Positions 58,258 through 64,000 of a DNA stretch of 64,000 bases are shown here, one piece after another (positions within the stretch are counted from its first letter, which is position 1; every line of letters begins with the position of its first letter). The notes beneath the pieces are model-generated. The model saw only the letters and a list, made by a program, of their open reading frames with translations. It made no database searches and was not told the DNA's origin. A program made the translations under genes and the position numbers. Source of the DNA: Acidobacteriota bacterium (lineage in GTDB: Bacteria; Acidobacteriota; Blastocatellia; Pyrinomonadales; Pyrinomonadaceae); assembly GCA_016700175.1 (NCBI GenBank), contig CP065003.1:3358001-3422000 (forward strand), in the 5' to 3' direction.

Positions 58258-59319
58258 TCAGCGGACGTAGTAGCCTTTTCGCGTGCGGATGGTCAGATCG
58301 AGGTCCGATCTCACGGTCAGCTCGATCTCGCGGAAGCGGTCGTCTTTCGTCTCGTTCTCCGGGTAATAGGCGAGGATGTACTGGTTCGAGAGCTCGACGG
58401 AGATCTGCGCGAACGCCTTGTCCAGTTCGTCATCGTCGATCGGCGAATAGACCTCGCCGCCGGTCTGCGCGGCAAGGTTCTGCATCCTTCTTTCGGCGGC
58501 GAGGGCGCGCAGGTTCGCGCTTCCGGACCGTTTGCCGGTCCGTTTGAAGTTCTCGAACTCGTTCGTGTGGACGATGTAGACCTGGCAGTTGTTCAGCTGG
58601 ACGATCCTGACCATCTCGTCGAACGTGTAGTCACTCAGCGTGTCCTGTCCGTCAGAAACGATGACGATCACACGCCGTCCTGTGTAATCCTGCAAATAAT
58701 TGGAAGCGTTGACGATGGCGTCGTGGAGAGTCGTCGCGCCCTGCGGCTCCGGAAGGTTCCTGATCGCCGAGACGAGCTTCGAGACGTCCTTCGTCATCGG
58801 CTGTTCGAGCCGGAAGACGCCCGCCACGGAATAGAGCGCCGCGAGATCTGTCGAAGGCCTGATCACCTTTCTGAAGAACCGGATCGCCGCGTTCTGTTCG
58901 AATTCCCTTGCGACTGTCACGGAAGAGCTGTTGTCGAAGAGCAGCGCAAGCCTCACCGGGCTCTCGGCACGGTATATGTCGTCGATCTTCACCGCGGCGC
59001 CGTCGACCTTCAGTTCGAAATCCTCGATCGTCAGGCCCGACAGTGCCCGTCCCGTCAATCTGTCCACAACCGAGACGGGTATCGGAACAAGGTTCGATTC
59101 GACGTTGATCGGCCTGTCGTCGTCTTGCGGAGGAGGAGGCGGAGGCTCGGGAACCACGGTCGGAGTGGGCGAAGGCCCGGGCTTCAGGGCCTGGGTCGGA
59201 ACGTACTTATCTTCTTTTTCGGGCTTGTCAGGGTCCGGCTTCTTCTTCACACGACCGCTCTGCGCCGCCGAAACGGAGACTAGGCTCAGCAAGAGCAAAA
59301 TGAGGATCGAACGGGTCAT
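58258..59319 (-). CDS. Secreted VWA protein of the acidobacterial VWFA type
   Basis: The 353-residue protein has a signal peptide (1-20), a Pro-rich linker (about 48-65, SPTPTVVPEPPPPPP) and a short beta segment (FELKVDGAAVKIDDIYRAE) that characterises the 'VWFA-related Acidobacterial' family. A von Willebrand A domain follows, with MIDAS D129-x-S131-x-S133 and VIVIVSDGQDT. It probably binds protein partners through a divalent metal. An extended -10 (TGCTATAAT) lies about 80 nt upstream. It precedes the M14 gene on the same strand. Confidence 0.9.
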   Translation of the reverse strand: MTRSILILLLLSLVSVSAAQSGRVKKKPDPDKPEKEDKYVPTQALKPGPSPTPTVVPEPPPPPPQDDDRPINVESNLVPIPVSVVDRLTGRALSGLTIEDFELKVDGAAVKIDDIYRAESPVRLALLFDNSSSVTVAREFEQNAAIRFFRKVIRPSTDLAALYSVAGVFRLEQPMTKDVSKLVSAIRNLPEPQGATTLHDAIVNASNYLQDYTGRRVIVIVSDGQDTLSDYTFDEMVRIVQLNNCQVYIVHTNEFENFKRTGKRSGSANLRALAAERRMQNLAAQTGGEVYSPIDDDELDKAFAQISVELSNQYILAYYPENETKDDRFREIELTVRSDLDLTIRTRKGYYVR

Positions 59320-59399
59320 TTGCCGGCTTTGATGTCGTTCGCGGCCGATCCGACAGCCGGGAGGTTTCGGCGCCAGGCTCGTCCTGCGAGTAAAACGCG

Positions 59400-59408
59400 A
59401 TTATAGCA
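59400..59408 (-). promoter_or_regulatory. Extended -10 promoter of the VWA gene
   Basis: On the minus strand the sequence reads TGCTATAAT, identical to the element before the aldolase gene at 27154-27162. Any -35 would fall in the end of the HslV-like gene and is not evident. Confidence 0.5.
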
Positions 59409-59420
59409 TCGTGCCCGGCG

Positions 59421-59990
59421 CTAGCTCTTTTTGAGCTTCACGGAATGAGAGGTGATGGGAAGAGCGGAGCCGTCGTCGAACTCCGCGCCCGCGCGGACAG
59501 CCGTTTCGGCGATCTCCTCGACCGGTTTGTCGCTTCCGTAGATCGCGAACAATGCACCGAGCGCGTATTCGGCCCCGCTGCCGTTGGCATAGAACTTCGA
59601 ATACTCCTGCACATAGCGGTACGAGCTGAGCCCGTAGATCCCGCTGCTGTTGGCGATCAGGATGTCGCCCCGGAACGTTTCGAAGTCCTCTTCGTCGTCG
59701 GGGCGCAGGAAGTACTCGTCCTTAAGTTCGCGGTGAAGCTGAAGGCCGAACCTGTAAATGTCGGCGACGCTGGTGAGCGTGGGGCGCTTTTTCCTTCTTT
59801 GAAGAAAGTCCAGGACGGCGATCTGGAGGCTCGCGGAGCCGGTGATCCCGAGATACGAGCCCTGGCTTGCGATGATCTTGTGGTGGTTGACGACGTACTC
59901 CGCGGATTCCTTCGTGCTTCCGCAGGTCGTGAGCGTGTCGGCGGCGATGACGGCCTTTCCGTCCTTTCTGACTACGACGATCGTTGACAT
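59421..59990 (-). CDS. HslV-like Ntn hydrolase (proteasome-fold)
   Basis: The 189-residue protein begins M-STIVVVRKDGKAVIAAD, aligning with the HslV start M-TTIV; after Met removal the N-terminal residue is Ser2 in place of Thr1. The rest follows the HslV/beta-subunit plan: KIIASQGSYLGITGSAS, a helix pair, GDILIANSSGIYGL and YANGSGAEYALGAL. No hslU ATPase gene lies next to it. Either it pairs with a distant HslU or it belongs to a self-acting HslV-like group. Single gene, same strand as VWA and M14. Confidence 0.8.
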   Translation of the reverse strand: MSTIVVVRKDGKAVIAADTLTTCGSTKESAEYVVNHHKIIASQGSYLGITGSASLQIAVLDFLQRRKKRPTLTSVADIYRFGLQLHRELKDEYFLRPDDEEDFETFRGDILIANSSGIYGLSSYRYVQEYSKFYANGSGAEYALGALFAIYGSDKPVEEIAETAVRAGAEFDDGSALPITSHSVKLKKS

Positions 59991-60089
59991 ATCTTACAAG
60001 TCCGTTCCGGGGTGATTCGAATAGAAAAGTCTAGTTCTTTTGCGGGTTCACCGCAAAGCATCGCTGCTGCTTCTGATAAGATAGCGGCT

Positions 60090-60713
60090 ATGCCGATCAG
60101 AGTGCTTCTTGTCGAGAATCAGGAACTCGTGCGCCTCGGTATCCGAGCGGTGCTCGAAGGGGAATCCGATATGGAACTCGCCGCCGAGGCCGCGTCTGGA
60201 GCGGAAGGCCTGGAACGGTTTCGCGCGGTGATTCCCGATGTCGTGATATTGAGCCTACGGCTCCCCGACTCGTGCGCGGTGGACGATCTGGACGAATATC
60301 TAGCGGGCGGGAACGGCGCGAATATCATAGTTCTTGCCGAGCATTCCGGCGATGCCGAGATAGCGCGTTCGATAAAGAAAGGAGCGCTCGGCTACATCGG
60401 CAAGGACGTCTCGCCGGGCGAACTCGTGAGGGCAATTCGTCTCGTCGCCGCCGGAAAGAAGTTCATACCGGAGCATATCGCGGCGATCCTGACCGAGAAC
60501 CTCGGCGCGGAAGAGCTGACGAACGCAGAGCAGAGGATACTCGAGATGCTGGTCGGCGGGATGTCGAACAAGGAGATGGGATTCGCTCTGGACGTGTCCG
60601 AGAACACGGTCAAGACGCACGTGAAGAACATCTTCGGGAAGCTGGGAGTTTCGGACCGGACCTCCGCCACGACGACTGCGATCCGCCGCGGGCTGGTCAG
60701 GATCGACGTCTGA
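60090..60713 (+). CDS. NarL/LuxR-type regulator with degenerate receiver
   Basis: The 207-residue protein starts at ATG 60090, the normal receiver start (MPIRVLLVEN); the upstream frame is not supported. The receiver keeps its fold and K105, but the phosphoacceptor position is Ser55 (VVILSLRLP), the acidic pair is E9/N10, and the Thr/Ser switch position is Ala. The C-terminal LuxR helix-turn-helix (about 145-205, SNKEMGFALDVSENTVKTHV) is intact. It should bind DNA but is unlikely to be controlled by phosphorylation. No kinase is adjacent. Confidence 0.9.
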   Translation: MPIRVLLVENQELVRLGIRAVLEGESDMELAAEAASGAEGLERFRAVIPDVVILSLRLPDSCAVDDLDEYLAGGNGANIIVLAEHSGDAEIARSIKKGALGYIGKDVSPGELVRAIRLVAAGKKFIPEHIAAILTENLGAEELTNAEQRILEMLVGGMSNKEMGFALDVSENTVKTHVKNIFGKLGVSDRTSATTTAIRRGLVRIDV

Positions 60714-60828
60714 AGCATCACCCGAATTGGTGAACCGCGGCTAGCCGGAAATGGTGATTACAAACCGCCCTGCAGATCCTATCCTTAAAGCTACAGTTCG
60801 GCGCACGCCGCGGAACAAGGAGGGAAAA

Positions 60829-61530
60829 ATGATCAAGGTTAGAAAGGCGGAAGAAAGGGGCCACGCGAACTACGGGTGGCTGGACACAAGTTACACGTTC
60901 TCATTCAACACATACTATGACCCGGAATATATGGGTTTTCGCTCGCTCCGCGTGATCAACGAGGATTACGTCGAGCCCGGCCAGGGATTTGGCACGCACG
61001 GCCACAAGGATATGGAGATCATCACGTATGTGATGGAAGGAGCCCTTGCTCACAAGGACAGCAGCGGCGGATCGGAAGTGCTCAAGCCGCACGAGGTCCA
61101 GAGGATGACCGCGGGATCGGGGATAAGGCACAGCGAGTTCAATCCGTCCGACGAAGAGAGAGTCCATCTTTATCAGATATGGATCCTTCCGGAAGCGAAT
61201 GATCTCGAACCGGGGTACGAGCAGACCTATTTCGCGCCAGAAGAAAAGAAGGGAAGGCTTCGGCTTGTCGCCTCGAAGGGCGGCGACGACGGATCCGTGA
61301 AGATCAACCAGGATGTATCGCTTTACGCGTCGATACTAGGGGAAGGCGAGTCGGTGACGCACGCGTTCTCAGAAGGCCGCCACGGCTGGATACAGGTCGT
61401 GAAGGGCTCGGTCGAGGTGAACGGAACGACGCTGGACGCCAGCGACGGCGCCGCAATCAGCGGCGAAGACCGGATCGAGATCGTTTCGGCTGCCGGCGAG
61501 AGCGAGATACTCCTGTTCGATCTGAACTGA
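60829..61530 (+). CDS. Pirin family protein (quercetin dioxygenase-like bicupin)
   Basis: The protein has 233 residues from ATG 60829, preceded by AAGGAGGG. The N-terminal pirin cupin has the metal-site block GFGTHGHKDMEIITYVMEG, with H and E ligands, and GSGIRHSEFNPS. The second cupin is reduced. Its length matches the short YhhW-type pirins, some of which cleave quercetin; others are redox sensors. It follows the LuxR-type regulator by 115 nt. Confidence 0.92.
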   Translation: MIKVRKAEERGHANYGWLDTSYTFSFNTYYDPEYMGFRSLRVINEDYVEPGQGFGTHGHKDMEIITYVMEGALAHKDSSGGSEVLKPHEVQRMTAGSGIRHSEFNPSDEERVHLYQIWILPEANDLEPGYEQTYFAPEEKKGRLRLVASKGGDDGSVKINQDVSLYASILGEGESVTHAFSEGRHGWIQVVKGSVEVNGTTLDASDGAAISGEDRIEIVSAAGESEILLFDLN

Positions 61531-61808
61531 AGATTCCGGCTTAGTGCCTCTTTGTGTTCCTTTGTGGTTGAAATCGATCTGAACCGCGGAGGAACACGAA
61601 GGCGCGCGAAGGGACACGGAAAGACCCGCGCACAAGTGCGCAGGCCCTCTGCTCACCGCTCACCGCTAATCGGAACGCTCCCTGACGGTCGCGTTTCTGC
61701 CCTGCTCACCGCTTACAGCTTTCTGCTCACCGCTCACTCCCCATTGGTCATTGAACAAAGGCCTGTGATAAATTCTCGGCACCGAAATCACTCAGGAGCC
61801 GAATCAAG
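61531..61808. repeat. Intergenic repeats and candidate promoter
   Basis: A family K inverted pair (CTCTTTGTGTTCCTTTGTGG against CCGCGGAGGAACACGAAGG) runs from 61545 to about 61623. CCGCGCACAAGTGCGCAGG follows, then GCTCACCGCT repeats (61650-61740). TTGGTC (61744-61749) and TGTGATAAA (about 61764-61772) could be the promoter of the next gene. Confidence 0.6.
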
Positions 61809-63359
61809 ATGCAGATCGCCGAAGCCTATGACCGGATGCCGTATCCGAGCAAGTTCTTCTATCTCACGAATCCGGACCATCTTGCGACTCTCGCCGTCCT
61901 GTTCGGGCTCGAAGCGGCCCCGCCGCAGGAATGCCGTGTTCTCGAACTCGGCTGCGGCAATGGAAGCAATCTGCTTGCGCATGCCTACACGAATCCGGGA
62001 GCCGAATTTGTAGGCGTCGACATTTCAAAAGGTCACATTGAGGCCGCGAACGCATCCGCCAATGAACTAGGGCTTTCGAACGCCAAGTTTGCGGAGATGG
62101 ATGTCGCCGACCTCGCACGGGACGAATTTGGCGAGTTCGATTACATCGTCGGGCACGGGCTGATCAGCTGGATCCCGGAAGACGTGCGCGACCGGATCTT
62201 TTCGGTCTGCGGCGCGCTGCTCACGGAAAACGGGGTCGGGTTTCTCAGCTACAACGCGCACCCCGGAGGCCGCACGCGGGAGATGGTCCGGGACATACTT
62301 CAGCATCACACACGCGGCATCGAAGACATCGAGCAGAAAGTCAGAGAATCGGTCACTCTTCTGGCGCTTCTCGCTGAGGACTGCATAGACACGAAGGTGG
62401 TCAAGCACATTTACCGACGCGAGTTCGAACGTCATCTTGACCACGATGTCTCGGACATTTTTCACGACGATCTCGCCGACGATTACCATCCGCTCTATTT
62501 CAAGGACTTCTGCGCGCTGCTTGAGCGTTCCGGCCTCCAGTTCCTTACCGAGGCGGAATTCCACACGATGTCGCTGCTTCCTTTCTCGCCGGAGGTCCGG
62601 GAATTCGTCGAAACGGTGGACGACCTGATCGAGCGCGAACAGTATCTTGACTATTTCAGGGGCCGCGTCTTCCGCCAGTCCGTATTTTGCAGAAAGGCAG
62701 TCACTCTGGACCGTTCGCTTCCCGCATCCAGGCTCGAAGGATTGATGGTCGCGACGACGCTTCGTCCGGAGACGGAGCCTCTCGACCTTGCTCCGGAAGC
62801 GAAGGTTCGGTTCAAGGGAAACCGGGAACAGGGTATCGAGATCGACCATCCGCTGACGAAGGCCGCGATCGCGATCGCAGGGTCCGCCTGGGGGAGAGCG
62901 ATTCCGCTCAAGGAGCTCTTACAGCAAGCAAGACATATGGTCGAGTCCGCAGGATTTCCGGTGAGCGCCCCGGAATCCCACGAAGCGACCACGCTGGCGA
63001 TAATCCTGAGGATATTTCAAGGTACGGACCTGCTAGATCTGCACGTATTCTGCCCGGACGCGTCTCAGACGCTTTCGGAACGCCCGAGGCTCAACGGGCT
63101 TTCCCGATGGCAGCTGGGGAAATCGAAGAACATCACCTCGCTATTCGGACTTAACGTGGGAGTTGAAGATCCTGTATCAGAGGAGCTGCTGCGGCTCGCC
63201 GACGGCAGCCGAACGGTTCCCGAACTGACCTCAGAAATGCGCAGTTTCATACAGTCTCTCGACGATATCGACGACCGTGAAGATCTGTTGGCCAGGCTTG
63301 ATGAATGGGTCGATGAGAGCCTCGGAAGTCTTGCCCGTCTTGGCGTATTTGAGGCTTGA
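61809..63359 (+). CDS. SAM-dependent methyltransferase with regulatory domain (protein-lysine methyltransferase-like)
   Basis: The 516-residue protein has a class I methyltransferase domain (about 40-200) with motif I VLELGCGNGSN (44-54), acidic D71 in VGVDIS and MDVADL. A helical methyltransferase-regulatory domain (PF10119-like) covers about 205-290 (HHLDHDVSDIF-type segment), followed by a C-terminal domain ending DEWVDESLGSLARLG. This is the layout of the PKMT1/2-like bacterial protein-lysine methyltransferases that modify surface proteins, but the substrate here is unknown. CAGGAG precedes the ATG. The NUDIX gene starts 15 nt after its stop. Confidence 0.88.
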   Translation: MQIAEAYDRMPYPSKFFYLTNPDHLATLAVLFGLEAAPPQECRVLELGCGNGSNLLAHAYTNPGAEFVGVDISKGHIEAANASANELGLSNAKFAEMDVADLARDEFGEFDYIVGHGLISWIPEDVRDRIFSVCGALLTENGVGFLSYNAHPGGRTREMVRDILQHHTRGIEDIEQKVRESVTLLALLAEDCIDTKVVKHIYRREFERHLDHDVSDIFHDDLADDYHPLYFKDFCALLERSGLQFLTEAEFHTMSLLPFSPEVREFVETVDDLIEREQYLDYFRGRVFRQSVFCRKAVTLDRSLPASRLEGLMVATTLRPETEPLDLAPEAKVRFKGNREQGIEIDHPLTKAAIAIAGSAWGRAIPLKELLQQARHMVESAGFPVSAPESHEATTLAIILRIFQGTDLLDLHVFCPDASQTLSERPRLNGLSRWQLGKSKNITSLFGLNVGVEDPVSEELLRLADGSRTVPELTSEMRSFIQSLDDIDDREDLLARLDEWVDESLGSLARLGVFEA

Positions 63360-63374
63360 GCCGTTTCTTTTGCA

Positions 63375-64000
63375 ATGACCACACCTCTTGACGCAGCCTC
63401 ATTGATCCTGATCAGCCGCGACAGACGCGATGTGCTTTGGGCGCAGAGGAATCCCGCGATCAGCTTCCTGGGCGGCTACCACAGCTTTTCGGGAGGGAAA
63501 CTGGAGCCCGACGACAGCAGATGCGACGTCCGCAACGAGCACGACGCAGAGATGCGCGGGCTCAAAGCGTGTGCAGTAAGGGAAACGTTCGAAGAGATAG
63601 GCGTTCTTCTGGTCCGTAACGGCGAAAAGCTTACGAAAGGACAGTTTCCGCTGCTGCACGACGACCTGGTCTCCGGCCGCGAGCCGTTCAGCAAGATCCT
63701 CGAACACTGGGGACTTTGGATCGACGGCCGCGATCTTGAATACGCGGGCTGCTGGACGACGCCGGAGTTCTCTCCGGTCCGGTTCAAGACACGTTTCTTC
63801 ATTTCCACGGTGCCCGAAAAACAAGAGCCTTACGCCGCGATAGGAGAGCTGCGCAACATTGAATTCGTCGAGCCCTCCGCGGCGGTGCGGCGCTGGTCGA
63901 GTTCGGAAGTCCTTGTCGCACCTCCGGTTCTGTTCTCGGTCCGGGCGCTGAACGAATTCGCGAATCCTTCCATCTCGGTCGCCAAGAGCTCTCAAAAGCT
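63375..64000 (+). CDS. NUDIX hydrolase, 3' end beyond the window
   Basis: The ATG at 63375 opens a frame with no stop before 64000 (208 codons seen). The product starts MTTPLDAASLILISRD, then GGYHSFSGGKLEPDD and, after an insertion of about 12 residues, KACAVRETFEEIGVLL, which is the RE-x2-EE-x-G half of the NUDIX box. The insertion is typical of the RP2/NUDT19-like group with larger substrates such as CoA derivatives, though that is an inference. It follows the methyltransferase gene by 15 nt, so the two are probably co-transcribed. Confidence 0.88.
   Translation, partial: MTTPLDAASLILISRDRRDVLWAQRNPAISFLGGYHSFSGGKLEPDDSRCDVRNEHDAEMRGLKACAVRETFEEIGVLLVRNGEKLTKGQFPLLHDDLVSGREPFSKILEHWGLWIDGRDLEYAGCWTTPEFSPVRFKTRFFISTVPEKQEPYAAIGELRNIEFVEPSAAVRRWSSSEVLVAPPVLFSVRALNEFANPSISVAKSSQK

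Noticed and set aside
56422..59283. Two long plus-strand ORFs (511 and 440 codons) opposite the M14 and VWA genes
   Set aside because: Both genes below are supported by signal peptides and motifs; the antisense products have none.

Overview
The window reads as chromosomal DNA of an Acidobacteriota-like bacterium, most probably near Blastocatellia/Pyrinomonadaceae. The assignment is inferred from content: an acidobacterial VWFA-type protein, a carboxypeptidase-regulatory module of the kind common in acidobacterial surface proteins, DUF3857/transglutaminase-like paralogs, a DUF2911 protein, an FG-GAP repeat giant, GC-rich codon use, and many short palindromic extragenic repeats. No rRNA, tRNA, CRISPR array, prophage or transposase gene was seen.

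Layout. 0-10 kb: an orphan caspase-fold-like small protein, an M16 peptidase, a TetR regulator with a perfect palindrome at its start codon, a serine hydrolase and a large MscS-type channel. 10-27 kb: two tandem pairs of DUF3857/transglutaminase-like secreted proteins (one member interrupted by an in-frame TAA), separated by secreted or membrane enzymes (M19 dipeptidase, DUF2911, Tat amidohydrolase, creatininase, DUF2585, SRPBCC, YceI). 27-35 kb: class I aldolase, an NTF2-like protein, a beta-lactamase-fold protein with C-terminal TPR-like repeats and a metallo-beta-lactamase-fold protein. 33.5-43 kb: a signalling block in which a BNR/Asp-box secreted protein overlaps a histidine kinase, which overlaps an NtrC-type activator; it is followed by a giant cysteine-ladder/FG-GAP protein, a lone receiver and a DUF4214-like protein. 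43-46.6 kb: small cytoplasmic genes (MBL hydrolase, a hypothetical, a zinc-ribbon protein, GNAT, DHH phosphoesterase). 46.7-59.3 kb: a 1957-residue alpha-2-macroglobulin, a DUF4097 protein, a XerC/D recombinase, an M14 carboxypeptidase and a VWA protein. 59.4-64 kb: an HslV-like hydrolase, a LuxR-type regulator with a degenerate receiver, pirin, a methyltransferase with a regulatory domain, and a NUDIX gene running off the end.

Many genes encode exported hydrolases or protease-related proteins (M16, M19, M14, creatininase, amidohydrolase, two beta-lactamase-fold proteins, A2M), which fits a peptide-scavenging oligotroph. Intergenic spaces are filled by at least six families of hairpin repeats, several about 140 bp long with inverted ends.

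The strongest candidates for something undescribed are: (1) the A2M, whose bait-region position holds three tandem modules resembling the calcium-binding core of the type II secretion pseudopilin GspG; (2) the four DUF3857 paralogs, each of which has lost the catalytic Cys to a different residue; (3) the giant repeat protein with ten regularly spaced Cys pairs; (4) the BNR protein-kinase-NtrC overlap cassette.
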